A DNA stretch of 64,000 bases from Alicyclobacillus suci (GCF_017329615.1 NZ_JAFMTW010000017.1:1-64000); one strand, 5' to 3'. Shown: positions 45,188-54,362, counted from the first letter of the stretch. Numbers and translations are program-made. The notes: generated from the sequence alone by a model not told the origin.

Positions 45188-45278
45188 CATATCAGGGGTA
45201 AAGGGTTACTAAAAAAGTAACATAGACCAAAATCTTTTTCCATTCATTTCGCTACATTTTCCGAATTTTCATCTATCC

Positions 45279-46139
45279 TCAGTGCGCTTCCTTCGTTCGA
45301 ACGACACTTTCGGTCTCATATGTCACCTTGGAGTATGGCGGTACGCTTCGCGTCACCCAGGTATTGCTACCGATGACACTATGATGACCAATCAAGGTCT
45401 CACCGCCAAGCACCGTGGAATTCGAATACAAAATCACGTAATCTTCGACGGTTGGATGGCGCTTGACCTCACGAAGCATCATCCCTTGCTCGTCTTTTGG
45501 GAAATAAAGGGCCCCCAGTGTGACGCCCTGGTAAATCTTTACGTGGTTACCCACGACGGCCGTTTCGCCGACGACAATGCCCGTACCGTGATCTATCATG
45601 ATGCTACGACCAATTGTCGCCCCTGGATGCAAATCCACGCCCGTCAACCGATGAGCGTACTCTGTCATCATACGGGGCAACAGCGGTACATCCAATTCCA
45701 CAAGGACATGCGCCGCGCGATAGACGCCAAGCGCAAAAATACCCGGATAGGTCAGAATGACTTCATCCGGACCCGTCGCAGCTGGGTCGCCCTGCAACGT
45801 CTCCATGACGTCCTCGTATAACATATCCTGCAAAAGAGGTAGCCGTTCGACAAACGCCGTCGCTTTTTCTCTCGCTACACCACGACTTTCGTCAGTGCCG
45901 GTTTTCAAGCACGTCTGATAAGTTGCTCTGTGAATTTGTTCCGAGAGCACTTGATGCAGATGGTCTATCGCCTCTGCATGTGTCCCTTCCGCCTGCGCCG
46001 CAAAATAATTCGGCAACAAGGCAGATCTCTCGAGCAGGACAATCTTGCGTATCGCCTCCGGCTCGGGGTGGCAAGTGCGCCCTTTAAACATACGACAACT
46101 ATTTTGCATTAAATGCGCCGCAATTTGTTGACTGTCCAA
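45279..46139 (-). CDS. cysE: Serine O-acetyltransferase
   Basis: 286 aa. TTG 46139 is chosen for the GGGGAGAG nine bases before it; a long upstream open frame has no such site. Helical N-terminal half, then a left-handed beta-helix of hexapeptide repeats (DLHPGATIGRSIMIDHGTGIVVGETAVVG, with catalytic DHG/H residues). This long N-terminal type (EpsC-like) is common in Bacilli and plants. Makes O-acetylserine for the cysteine synthase at 25.7-26.6 kb. Divergent from the M20 peptidase gene. Confidence 0.88.
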   Translation of the reverse strand: MDSQQIAAHLMQNSCRMFKGRTCHPEPEAIRKIVLLERSALLPNYFAAQAEGTHAEAIDHLHQVLSEQIHRATYQTCLKTGTDESRGVAREKATAFVERLPLLQDMLYEDVMETLQGDPAATGPDEVILTYPGIFALGVYRAAHVLVELDVPLLPRMMTEYAHRLTGVDLHPGATIGRSIMIDHGTGIVVGETAVVGNHVKIYQGVTLGALYFPKDEQGMMLREVKRHPTVEDYVILYSNSTVLGGETLIGHHSVIGSNTWVTRSVPPYSKVTYETESVVRTKEAH

Positions 46140-46402
46140 CTCGTTCTCTCCCCGCTCCTGTTTGTTTGTGCAATATCTGTTTCGAAGGTTTCCCATCGCA
46201 TGAGATGTCATAACAACGTGATTAAAAGTAAGTATACATGGTTGTTGCGTCCGAAAAAACTCATGCAAACACAGTTGCAAACTTGGAATTAGCAGGATGA
46301 TAGCGCGTTTGATGGCCCATTTATCCGCATCCATTTTTGCGGTATGATCCAGGCAACCAAGCATGGGTGCCCACTCGTCACCCGGAAGGAGTTCCAGTAC
46401 AT

Positions 46403-47779
46403 ATGGATGCTATTGAACGCCACCTCAGAGATAAGCGGGAAGAACACTTAGCACAACTCAAATCGCTGTTGTCGATACAAAGCATCAGCGCATTGTCAGA
46501 GCACAAACAAGACATCCGGCGCGCCGCACAGTTCCTGAAAGAGGCACTCACAGACGCCGGATTTCAGAATGCGCAATTGATGGAGACCGCAGGTCACCCA
46601 GTCGTCTACGGTGAATGGTTAGGCAAGCCTGGCAAGCCAACCGTCCTCGTGTACGGTCACTACGACGTACAACCGGTTGATCCATTGCACTTATGGCAAA
46701 CGCCGCCGTTTGAACCGGACATTCGGGACAACCAGATTTACGCGCGCGGTGCCAGCGACGACAAGGGGCCGACCTTCTTACACATCAAGGCCTTAGAGGC
46801 AATTCTGCAGGAGCATGGGGAATTGCCAGTCAACGTGAAATTCTGCATCGAAGGCGAGGAAGAAGTCGGGTCAGCCCATTTAGAGGCGTTTCTCAACGAA
46901 CACCAAGCCCAATTCCAAGCTGATCTCGTCCTGATTTCCGACACCACGATGTTGGCGCCGGATCAGCCTTCCATTTGCTATGGGCTGCGCGGGCTCGCTG
47001 CGTGCCAAATCGACCTGAAAACCGCCAACTCTGATCTACACTCGGGCCTTTATGGTGGCGCCGTCCCGAACGCGGTACACGCACTCGTCGAATTGCTCGA
47101 CACACTCCATGCCCCCGATGGCACCGTCACGGTTGAAGGATTCTACGACGACGTAATTGAGTTAAGTCCTGAAGAGCGCGCGGAGTACGCAAAATTACCG
47201 CACGACGACGAAAGCTACCGCAAGTCACTCGGGCTCTCCGCACTCCACGGCGAACCAGGATACACGACGTTGGAACGGCTGTGGGCGCGCCCCACACTCG
47301 AACTCAACGGCATTTACGGCGGGTTCCAAGGTGAAGGCACGAAAACCGTCATCCCCAACGAAGCACACGCCAAAGTGACCTGCCGACTCGTGCCGGGCCA
47401 AGATCCGAACAAAATTCTCGATCTCATCGAAGCCCATATCCAAAAACACACACCCGTAGGCGCGACAGTGACATTTATCCGTCAAGACGGCGGTCATCCA
47501 TACCTTGCACCGTACGACCATCCAGCCATTCAATTGGCCGCAGACGCGTACACCCATGCCTATGGCGTGAAGGCTGTGTTCACACGGATGGGTGGATCTA
47601 TCCCGGTGGTCGAGACATTTTCGCAGCTGTTCCACAAGCCCGTTGTGCTGATGGGATTCAGCCTTGGCGATGAAAATTTCCATGCGCCAAACGAGCACTT
47701 CTCCCTAACCAACTTTGATAAGGGCCTACGAACGCTGTGCTATTACTACCTCAACTTACCGACGGCATTAAACGCCTGA
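46403..47779 (+). CDS. M20-family dipeptidase
   Basis: 458 aa from ATG 46403 behind GGAAGGAG; the longer frame runs into the divergent gene's control region. Zinc ligands: YGHYDVQP (His and Asp), ARGASDDKG (bridging Asp), IEGEEEVGS (catalytic and ligand Glu) and a C-terminal His in GFSLGDENFHAPNEHF. A lid domain of about 110 residues is inserted. Resembles carnosinase-like/Cys-Gly dipeptidases, which recycle dipeptides. Peptide specificity unknown. Confidence 0.92.
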   Translation: MDAIERHLRDKREEHLAQLKSLLSIQSISALSEHKQDIRRAAQFLKEALTDAGFQNAQLMETAGHPVVYGEWLGKPGKPTVLVYGHYDVQPVDPLHLWQTPPFEPDIRDNQIYARGASDDKGPTFLHIKALEAILQEHGELPVNVKFCIEGEEEVGSAHLEAFLNEHQAQFQADLVLISDTTMLAPDQPSICYGLRGLAACQIDLKTANSDLHSGLYGGAVPNAVHALVELLDTLHAPDGTVTVEGFYDDVIELSPEERAEYAKLPHDDESYRKSLGLSALHGEPGYTTLERLWARPTLELNGIYGGFQGEGTKTVIPNEAHAKVTCRLVPGQDPNKILDLIEAHIQKHTPVGATVTFIRQDGGHPYLAPYDHPAIQLAADAYTHAYGVKAVFTRMGGSIPVVETFSQLFHKPVVLMGFSLGDENFHAPNEHFSLTNFDKGLRTLCYYYLNLPTALNA

Positions 47780-47813
47780 ATCGTTCATGGGAACAGTTGC
47801 ATCTAACAAACAA

Positions 47814-47893
47814 GTGGCGAGGTGGATACCCACCTCGCCACATCAACAAAATAAAACGGGAACCACCCATGTAACAAGGCGTCCCCGTTCCCA
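47814..47893 (-). terminator. Tandem hairpins between M20 peptidase and codY
   Basis: GTGGCGAGGTGG and CCACCTCGCCAC (47814-47841) form a perfect 12-bp stem followed on the minus strand by TTGTTTGTT. A second repeat (GGGAAC near 47858 and GTTCCC near 47887) is followed on the minus strand by TTTTATTTTG. Both read best as terminators of codY; the first may also stop the convergent peptidase gene. Confidence 0.75.
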
Positions 47894-47904
47894 GTGATGA
47901 AACC

Positions 47905-48693
47905 TTAGCGTTCAAACTGACGAGCAATTTCATCTTCGACAAAAGCGTTCAACACGCGCAAGTGCGTTCCCTTCATCCCAAGCGAACGACTCTCAATCGT
48001 ACCTGCACTCTCGAGCTTGCGAATGCTGTTGACAATCACCGACCGGGTCACACCGTGCTCATCGGCAATTTGACTGCTGACGACAATGCCGTCGGAAGAT
48101 TCGCGAACGGCATCCAGCAAGTATTTCGCCGCTTGCAACTCAGAGAAGCTTAGCGACTCAACTGCGAGGTGAGCCAAAGCGCGTTGACGAGACTCTTCCT
48201 CTTTTTGCTGTTGACGGGCGTGAACGATTTCCAAAGCGACGATGGTGGCACTATACTCAGCCAAAATGAGGTCGTCTTCCTCGAACGGCCGTTCAGAACG
48301 AGCAAACAACAGTGTCCCCTGTCGCTCACGCGCGCCGATTACTGGTGCAACACTCACGTACTTGCTGCGGAACGATTCATTTTCTTCTGGCGAGAACACA
48401 TAAAACGGTTGTTTTTGTGCCTCGTCAAGATTGACCACGGTTTGCTCGATTCTCAACAGATGTTTATTAAAGTCTCCGGGAAACCGTTGGTCTTTCGTCA
48501 TGATGTCTAACCATTCTTCAGTCAGTGCGTGTTCAGCTACGCCGTATCCGAGAATCTTTCCCTTGCGCCCTACGATGTACACATTACTGCTGAGCACTTT
48601 ACTAAGAAATTCAGCTACATCATCAAATTCCACTTGATCATTGGAACTGTGCAACAATTGCCCAAGTTCCCGGACTTTATTCAACAAATCCAC
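47905..48693 (-). CDS. codY: Global transcriptional regulator CodY
   Basis: 262 aa, the standard length. GTG start. N-terminal GAF domain that binds branched-chain amino acids (about 1-155), linker helix, and C-terminal winged helix (about 180-260) with VTRSVIVNSIRKLESAGTIESRSLGMKGTHL, the invariant CodY DNA-binding helix. Represses nutrient-scavenging genes when isoleucine and GTP are high. In Bacillus it ends the xerC-clpQ-clpY operon; here it is monocistronic. The neighbouring dipeptidase is a plausible target. Confidence 0.97.
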   Translation of the reverse strand: MDLLNKVRELGQLLHSSNDQVEFDDVAEFLSKVLSSNVYIVGRKGKILGYGVAEHALTEEWLDIMTKDQRFPGDFNKHLLRIEQTVVNLDEAQKQPFYVFSPEENESFRSKYVSVAPVIGARERQGTLLFARSERPFEEDDLILAEYSATIVALEIVHARQQQKEEESRQRALAHLAVESLSFSELQAAKYLLDAVRESSDGIVVSSQIADEHGVTRSVIVNSIRKLESAGTIESRSLGMKGTHLRVLNAFVEDEIARQFER

Positions 48694-48992
48694 GTTTCTC
48701 TTCCCCTAACTTGTTTGAGAGGTTGTCCGATGCACCTGTCTGTTCGGACACAGCCGGTCGCGTCCATTGAAAAACAGGTAAGCACCATGTTCACTCTACC
48801 ACATTCGACACCGTTGTGCCTCTATTATGAAATGAACGAATTGTATCTCTTCTGTAAATTATTTGCCGTCCGCATACAATTCATACGCACAAAAGTGCCA
48901 TATGAAGACTACAAATAAGCGCGAGAAATGTCAAATGGTCATTCGAATGTCATGTTACGATGAAACAAGTAATGAAAAAATCAACAAAAAAA
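48694..48992. other. Upstream region of codY, no gene seen
   Basis: About 300 bases of AT-rich DNA with no supported gene. A sequence at 48846-48860 (TCTCTTCTGTAAATT) matches 11 of 15 positions of the CodY box AATTTTCWGAAAATT. That is too weak to call with confidence. Confidence 0.3.
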
Positions 48993-49013
48993 ACCCGCTC
49001 CGTCCCTGCGGGT
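48993..49013 (-). terminator. Terminator after the TrpR-like gene
   Basis: ACCCGC and GCGGGT form a 6-bp stem with a 9-base loop. On the minus strand it is followed by TTTTTTTTGTTGATTTTTTC. Confidence 0.88.
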
Positions 49014-49060
49014 CATCGTGCTATCCCAGATTCTCTTCGCCCTAAAACAACATCGAGCAT

Positions 49061-49363
49061 CTACTGTTCGTCCACCGCATTGAGTCGGTCGAGAATCAAT
49101 CGATAGCCATCTGAACCATAATGCAAACAACGTTTTACACGGCTAATCGTCGCCGTGCTAGCGCCAGTTTTGTCTTCAATCGCGTGATATGTCGCTCCGT
49201 CTCGAAGCATTTGGGCAACTTCAAGTCGCTGTGCGAGCGACTGAATTTCACCGATTGTACAAATGTCGTCGAAAAATCGAAAGCATTCTTCCTCCGTGCG
49301 AAGCGCTAAAATCGCCTGAAATAAGCGCTGAACGTCCTTGGTGCGCAATTTTTCGAGTGTCAC
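49061..49363 (-). CDS. YerC/YecD family TrpR-related regulator
   Basis: 100 aa. All-helical TrpR fold with helix-turn-helix LRDGATYHAIEDKTGASTATISRVKRCL and the typical CTIGEIQSLAQRLEVAQML before it, and GSDGYRLILDRL after. Close to B. subtilis YerC, whose ligand and targets are unknown. Monocistronic, with a clear terminator. Confidence 0.92.
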   Translation of the reverse strand: MTLEKLRTKDVQRLFQAILALRTEEECFRFFDDICTIGEIQSLAQRLEVAQMLRDGATYHAIEDKTGASTATISRVKRCLHYGSDGYRLILDRLNAVDEQ

Positions 49364-49428
49364 GTAGCTTTCACCCTTTACAGTATCAGCGTACTAAACA
49401 CTATTGTAACAGTTTATACGGCTGAATC

Positions 49429-49617
49429 CTAGCGGTGAAGTGAGTGGACGATTTCCAGGACGTGCCGGACTTCGTCGATTCGCGTCCTGATTTCGGAAGC
49501 CTCCTGTTCCGTCGCCGCCTTCTGCAACGCCTCGTGCAAATGATGCGACCGATGTTCTAACGCCCGATAAACTTGTCGGATTGCATCGCGATACGCCACG
49601 CGTTCGGAGGTATCCAC
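49429..49617 (-). CDS. Small helical protein, unknown
   Basis: 62 aa from GTG 49617, placed by GGAAGGAG eight bases upstream; a possible TACAAT -10 lies about 25 bases before it. The sequence is charged and helical (AIRQVYRALEHRSHHLHEALQKA ... RTRIDEVRHVLEIVHSL is split by EQEASEI), suggesting a two-helix coiled coil. No family recognised. Confidence 0.55.
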   Translation of the reverse strand: MDTSERVAYRDAIRQVYRALEHRSHHLHEALQKAATEQEASEIRTRIDEVRHVLEIVHSLHR

Positions 49618-49695
49618 GTCATCATCTCCTTCCACACCATTGTACACAAATTCTAACGGCACAAAAGAGATACGCCGACAGGATACACGACGAAC

Positions 49696-50277
49696 CTAGC
49701 GCCAAAAGACGGGAACTTCCGTCATCATCTGCTGCGCCTTTTGTCTCCATACCGCAGCCGCCTGAAACCGTTTCAGTTGAGCCAAGACGTGCGACTCCAC
49801 TATCGCCAAGACGATGCGCAAGCGAATGTCGCCAAACGGACGCATGCGTGCAGGCACGTGCGGTGCCTGCACGTTCGGTAGTTGATTGCGCGCGTTTACT
49901 AGGCGTCGATACATCCCTGCCGGCTCAGAAAAAGGAATATCCAAGAATTGTTGATAACACTCATAATCAAGCGACAGTGAGGCGCGTTGAAGCGCGCTTA
50001 CATCCGCCCGCCTCACTTGTCCATCGTGCACAAAAGCCCGCCAACAGCGCTGACGCGCGCGAAACTGTCTGCGATATTGCGACCACATATTTCCCCACTT
50101 GGTCGCATTCAATTCAAAGCGCGCCGCCAGTTCCTCTATCACCTTGGGATTCGGAACGAGAACACCCTGCTCAATCAGCGAGTAGTGTGACTGTGAAACA
50201 ATGCCGCGCGCCGCCATCGCTTGTGTCCATCCCCGCGCGCACCGTGCCTCTTGTAATGCCTGCCATGGTTCACTCAT
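49696..50277 (-). CDS. XRE-type regulator with long unknown C-terminal domain
   Basis: 193 aa from ATG 50277, which overlaps the upstream gene's end by eight bases. The N-terminal helix-turn-helix (about 5-60) is GWTQAMAARGIVSQSHYSLIE-like. The C-terminal 130 residues are Arg/Gln/Trp-rich and helical and match no family I know. Coupled to the 75-aa XRE protein, so the two may form a regulator pair or hetero-oligomer. Confidence 0.65.
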   Translation of the reverse strand: MSEPWQALQEARCARGWTQAMAARGIVSQSHYSLIEQGVLVPNPKVIEELAARFELNATKWGNMWSQYRRQFRARQRCWRAFVHDGQVRRADVSALQRASLSLDYECYQQFLDIPFSEPAGMYRRLVNARNQLPNVQAPHVPARMRPFGDIRLRIVLAIVESHVLAQLKRFQAAAVWRQKAQQMMTEVPVFWR

Positions 50278-50497
50278 GATGTTCGGTATCCCCCCACAAA
50301 TCGCTAAGCCGTACACCAAGCGCCTCTGCGATTTGACCAAGCTTCGTCGCGTTACTCCCCCTCGCTCCCGATTCAATCGCGTAGACGTAACTCACACTGA
50401 CATTGGCGAGACTCGCCAATTCGCGAACTGACAAATTGCGCGCCTTTCGGTAGTATTTTAGTCGCCGAGCCAGTTCCCCCAACGCGAACCACCCCAA
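50270..50497 (-). CDS. Small XRE-family regulator
   Basis: 75 aa, almost only a Cro/CI helix-turn-helix: LKYYRKARNLSVRELASLANVSVSYVYAIESG, then KLGQIAEALGVRLSDLW. Overlaps the start of the next gene, so it is translated with it. Typical of phage-like or SinR-like small repressors. No prophage genes are nearby. Confidence 0.82.
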   Translation of the reverse strand: MGWFALGELARRLKYYRKARNLSVRELASLANVSVSYVYAIESGARGSNATKLGQIAEALGVRLSDLWGDTEHHE

Positions 50498-50576
50498 ATA
50501 ATTTCTACGATTGCGTAAATAGTACCAGAAATACCCGGGAATCGGTAGGCTAATTTCACAATCGAGGAATTTGATG

Positions 50577-51131
50577 ATGGCTGATCGAATCCATAATAGA
50601 CTGACATTTGAACCGATGACCCTAGCGGATTTGCTCCAGATGTATCACGCGTATTGGAATACCTCAGGCTGGCCGCAAACGCTCTCTACAGTACCGCTCT
50701 GTGAGCAGTTCGCGGCCGATTGGTCCATTCGCAGTTTCTTTGGCACAGGGGAGTGTTCCGCGATTCGACGCGCAAACGAACGTCTGGTCATCGGTTTCAC
50801 GACGCTTTCCAAAGCGAACGAAAATTTTGTACCCGACGGTGTAAACGCAGTGGAAGCAGGTACATTTTTGGTGCCGCAGGTTCGTGGAACCGGTGTCAAT
50901 GCGCAAGTCAAACAATATTTGCGAAACCAGGCAAGTACCGTATTTGCGGCCAGTCACATCGCGTATCTGGTGGATATAAAAAACAAACGGGCACAACAGG
51001 CGCTCCAAAAACTCCCCTATCCAGTGACCAAGGTTGAAGTGACCGACACCCACCATCCGTGGTACCGCTACTTGCGGCGCAGGGTCTTCGAAGAGCGGCG
51101 AGATAGCATCCTGTTTATCCAGGAGTTATAG
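50577..51131 (+). CDS. GNAT-like acetyltransferase (tentative)
   Basis: 184 aa from ATG 50577; ATG 50574 and TTG 50571 are also in frame behind CGAGGAA. The middle (EAGTFLVPQVRGTGVNAQVKQYL, about 95-117) resembles the GNAT acetyl-CoA loop R-G-x-G, followed by a helix and an internal strand (IAYLVDIKNKRAQQALQKL), as in N-acetyltransferases. Divergent from the XRE pair. Substrate unknown. Confidence 0.5.
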   Translation: MADRIHNRLTFEPMTLADLLQMYHAYWNTSGWPQTLSTVPLCEQFAADWSIRSFFGTGECSAIRRANERLVIGFTTLSKANENFVPDGVNAVEAGTFLVPQVRGTGVNAQVKQYLRNQASTVFAASHIAYLVDIKNKRAQQALQKLPYPVTKVEVTDTHHPWYRYLRRRVFEERRDSILFIQEL

Positions 51132-51220
51132 CGATTTTTCATTTGAGCATTGACCTACTCTCCCGGTGATTCTACATTTGTAGACAGAACAGTGGGGCGG
51201 AATCTCTTGGGAGGGAGGCA

Positions 51221-51595
51221 GTGCAATTGGACCTGGGCCAAAAGTTGCGACATTTGCGGGAACAAAAAGGGTGGACTTTAGCTGAGGCCTCAGAGCATAC
51301 AGGTGTCTCCATAAGTCATCTCAGTGCGATTGAAAAGGGAAATCGTCCAAATCCCTCCTTTTTTCTAGTGGCGAAACTTGCACAGGCGTATGGCGTGCCA
51401 CTAAATTATTTTCTTGATCCTGTGGAAGAACCCTCCGAAAACACTTCAAATGAAGCTGGTGTAGCGGAGACACCCGCCGCCTATCGCGAAATCGCCCAAC
51501 GACTCGCGGAGGAACACGCACTCGACGACCCGTCAAAATTACTGGAACTGCTGGCGCAGTATCTACGCGACCGCACCACAAAATATGGAAAATAA
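51221..51595 (+). CDS. XRE-family regulator
   Basis: 124 aa. GTG 51221 follows GGGAGGGAGGCA closely; TTG 51227 is an alternative with better spacing. Helix-turn-helix at about 5-65 (LREQKGWTLAEASEHTGVSISHLSAIEKG), a short acidic linker, then a helical C-terminus (REIAQRLAEEHALDDPSKLLELLAQYL). Third XRE-type gene within 1.9 kb. Targets unknown. Confidence 0.82.
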   Translation: MQLDLGQKLRHLREQKGWTLAEASEHTGVSISHLSAIEKGNRPNPSFFLVAKLAQAYGVPLNYFLDPVEEPSENTSNEAGVAETPAAYREIAQRLAEEHALDDPSKLLELLAQYLRDRTTKYGK

Positions 51596-51639
51596 CGCCG
51601 GGACAAACGAGGAACCGGCCAGCGTGCAATGAAGCCCGA

Positions 51640-52716
51640 TTAAACGCGTGGTTTGGAGCGATATCCTCGTGGTTTTGGAATGTGCAAGGAACGGCGCTTC
51701 CCCAACGCACGAAACGCATCCTGCCACAGTTTGGTGAAGTAAATCGGCTGTGCTCGAATCCCTTCGTGCACGACAACATAATTGCCTTCGGCGGTACGGG
51801 CGAGATCGACCGTGGCACTGAACGGCAGCGCGTCCACATAGCGGACAGATGCATCGCTCAGGCGAACGACCGTCCATTGCCCCTCGTCTTCGACTTGCAC
51901 AAACAGCATCGGGGCAAACCAGTTCATCGCGCGACCTACGCGACTATGCTGAAGGACGTGTTGTACCGCGTTCCCATTCGCTGATTCGACGTGCGCCTCT
52001 GGAAGGATGTCTCCCTTCCAGCTAAAGGACCCGAACCAAAACCGCTGTCCCTCTTGTACAACGTATTGATAGCCATGAGGCAGCGCAAAGATGGTGGGTA
52101 ATACGCGCCAAACGAGTGATGTCGTGCTAGCAAACGCCTGCTGCGAGAGCCAACGCGTAAACCGGCGTGTGAGCCATATACGCAATACCACGCGCCAGAG
52201 CGTGAAAAACAGTGCCAAACCATCTATGGCACATACGGTCGCGTCGTACGGCGCCCCAAGTTGAATTAAAACAAAGCCAACGATAAACAACAGGAGGTAA
52301 ACCGGCTCCACGACAAACAGGATATCACCGCGAAATCGACGCTTTGAAATAGGCCATAACGCCTTTGTGCCGTACGCCGTCAACACGTCGAGCCCTACAT
52401 GCGTGAGCGTGCCGAGAAAAGAAAGCCATGCGTAGAGCCAAAAGTGGCCTGGGACGACGGAATTGATGATTGCGGCCACGATAAGGGAACAAACAAACCA
52501 TAGCGGGATACTATGTGAAATTTGTCGGTGCTGATACAAATATCGGACAGGGCCAGAAAAGATTTGAAACAGGATGTCGAAATCCGGCCACTCCGCCCCG
52601 ACGACAGCGGCGACGCAGGCAGCTGTAGTGACTGCCGCGGGTTCCGGTGCACCAGCAATCGCTGTGTACGTCGCAAATACACCAACCCCAAATGCAGCAT
52701 GTGTGATGTTGTCCAT
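51640..52716 (-). CDS. YfhP/YdjM-type membrane metal-dependent hydrolase
   Basis: 358 aa from ATG 52716, after GGAGGTGAAG. The N-terminal half has four or more helices with the family motifs MDNITHAAFG, GAEWPDFDIL, HRQISHSIPLWF and GTLTHVGLDVLTAYGT (His and Asp metal ligands). The C-terminal half is soluble. In B. subtilis YfhP affects spore-related processes, but no enzyme activity is proved. Divergent from proS. Confidence 0.86.
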   Translation of the reverse strand: MDNITHAAFGVGVFATYTAIAGAPEPAAVTTAACVAAVVGAEWPDFDILFQIFSGPVRYLYQHRQISHSIPLWFVCSLIVAAIINSVVPGHFWLYAWLSFLGTLTHVGLDVLTAYGTKALWPISKRRFRGDILFVVEPVYLLLFIVGFVLIQLGAPYDATVCAIDGLALFFTLWRVVLRIWLTRRFTRWLSQQAFASTTSLVWRVLPTIFALPHGYQYVVQEGQRFWFGSFSWKGDILPEAHVESANGNAVQHVLQHSRVGRAMNWFAPMLFVQVEDEGQWTVVRLSDASVRYVDALPFSATVDLARTAEGNYVVVHEGIRAQPIYFTKLWQDAFRALGKRRSLHIPKPRGYRSKPRV

Positions 52717-52824
52717 AAACTTCACCTCCGCGATTGGGACACGTCCCTAGTATGCCGTAATTGACGGGGATTGTTGCATTCCGTAAGATGGCAAGAAGGA
52801 CAACCACGCCCTAGGAGGAACATC

Positions 52825-54276
52825 ATGGCGAAAGAAAATAAAACATTTGTCAAAGAAATCACGCCCCAGAGCGAAGACTTTTCGCGTTGGTATCTGGACG
52901 TGATCCAAAAAGCGGATCTCATGGACTATTCCCCAGTCCGCGGTTGCATCGTGTTTAAACCAGATGCGTACGAAATGTGGGAGGCGTGCCAACGCGAACT
53001 CGATAAGGAATTTAAGCGCACGGGGCATCGCAATGCATATTTCCCACTGTTTATCCCGGAGAGCTTCTTTCAGAAGGAAAAAGAGCACGTCGAGGGATTT
53101 AACCCAGAGCTCCCATGGGTGACGGAGGCTGGCGGGGACAAGCTCGAAGAGCGTTTAGCCATTCGCCCGACGTCGGAGACGATGATTGGCCACATGTACG
53201 CGCAATGGATTCAATCCTACCGGGATTTGCCGTTACTCTTGAATCAGTGGGCCAACGTCGTTCGCTGGGAAAAACGAACACTGCCATTTCTGCGCACGAG
53301 CGAGTTCCTCTGGCAAGAAGGCCACACCGCTCATGCTTCCGAGGAAGAAGCTCGCCAAGAAACCATGCAGATGCTCGACATCTACACCAAGTTCGTCGAG
53401 GAGTTCCTGGCTATTCCGGTCATCCGCGGGCAGAAGACGCCAAGCGAAAAATTCGCTGGGGCCGTCGATACCTACTCGATTGAGGCGATGATGAAAGACG
53501 GAAAGGCTTTGCAAGCCGGAACGTCACACTTTTTGGGACAAAACTTCGCCAAAGGCTTTGACATTCAATATCTCGATAAAGACAATCAACTGAAATACGT
53601 CTACACCACATCGTGGGGAATTTCCACGCGCTTACTCGGTGCGTTGATTATGGTCCACGGCGACGATAGAGGTCTTGTGTTACCGCCAAAGGTCGCCCCA
53701 ACACAAGTCGTCATTATTCCGATTGGACCACAGAAGGCCCGCGCAGCCGTCGTGGAAGCTGCGGATAGCCTGTTCACGCAACTACGGGACGCAGGGATTC
53801 GCGTGCGGATGGACGCACGGGACGACGTCAGTCCTGGTTGGAAATTCAACGAGTACGAGATGCGTGGAATCCCTGTACGCCTAGAAATCGGTCCGCGCGA
53901 CCTTGAAAATCGACAAGTTGTGCTCGTTCGCCGCGATACCGGTGAAAAGACGTTTGTACCACTCGACGAATTAAACACAGCACTCCCTAAATTGCTCGAC
54001 AACATTCAAGTCAACATGTTCGAAACCGCGAAAAAATTCCGCGAAGAACATTCGTATGTCGCGAATACACTCGACGAACTCGTTGGCTATATCAACGACC
54101 AACGCGGTTTTGTCTTAGCTGGTTGGTGTGGCTCCGCCGAATGCGAAAAAGCGGTCAAAGACGCATGCAGCGCGACGAGCCGAAACATTCCATTCGAAAC
54201 ACCCGCAGAGCCGGCACATTGTGTCAGCTGTCAACAACCCGCAAAACATGCGGTTTGGTTCGCAAAGTCATACTGA
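52825..54276 (+). CDS. proS: Prolyl-tRNA synthetase, archaeal/eukaryotic-like type
   Basis: 483 aa from ATG 52825 behind AGGAGGAACATC. Class II motifs: ERLAIRPTSETMIG, RWEKRTLPFLRTSEFLWQEGH and GRS-like GDDRGLVLPP. The C-terminal anticodon domain is followed by an extra domain with Cys pairs (CGSAEC, CVSC) typical of the type 3 enzyme. It lacks the editing insertion of the roughly 570-aa bacterial ProRS. I find no T-box before it, unlike trpS and ileS in this window. A terminator hairpin follows. Confidence 0.95.
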   Translation: MAKENKTFVKEITPQSEDFSRWYLDVIQKADLMDYSPVRGCIVFKPDAYEMWEACQRELDKEFKRTGHRNAYFPLFIPESFFQKEKEHVEGFNPELPWVTEAGGDKLEERLAIRPTSETMIGHMYAQWIQSYRDLPLLLNQWANVVRWEKRTLPFLRTSEFLWQEGHTAHASEEEARQETMQMLDIYTKFVEEFLAIPVIRGQKTPSEKFAGAVDTYSIEAMMKDGKALQAGTSHFLGQNFAKGFDIQYLDKDNQLKYVYTTSWGISTRLLGALIMVHGDDRGLVLPPKVAPTQVVIIPIGPQKARAAVVEAADSLFTQLRDAGIRVRMDARDDVSPGWKFNEYEMRGIPVRLEIGPRDLENRQVVLVRRDTGEKTFVPLDELNTALPKLLDNIQVNMFETAKKFREEHSYVANTLDELVGYINDQRGFVLAGWCGSAECEKAVKDACSATSRNIPFETPAEPAHCVSCQQPAKHAVWFAKSY

Positions 54277-54304
54277 TAAACTTTAATCCCGCGCCCACAA
54301 AGAG

Positions 54305-54344
54305 AATCCACCCGTTCGCCGCAGTCCGACGAACGGGTGGATTT
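54305..54344. terminator. Terminator between proS and tlp
   Basis: AATCCACCCGTTCG and CGAACGGGTGGATT form a perfect 14-bp stem around about 11 loop bases. Placed between convergent genes, it may serve both. T-tract on the plus side is short (TTTC). Confidence 0.75.
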
Positions 54345-54362
54345 CATTCGCAACCTTGCGGA

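Noticed and set aside
46140-46364. Long N-terminal extension of cysE
   Set aside because: No start with a ribosome-binding site; TTG 46139 has GGGGAGAG and gives the family's normal length.
48846-48860. Possible CodY box upstream of codY
   Set aside because: Four mismatches to the 15-base consensus; such matches occur often by chance in AT-rich DNA.
49696-51131. Prophage or CRISPR-type region around the XRE cluster
   Set aside because: No structural phage genes, integrase or repeat-spacer pattern within the surrounding several kb.
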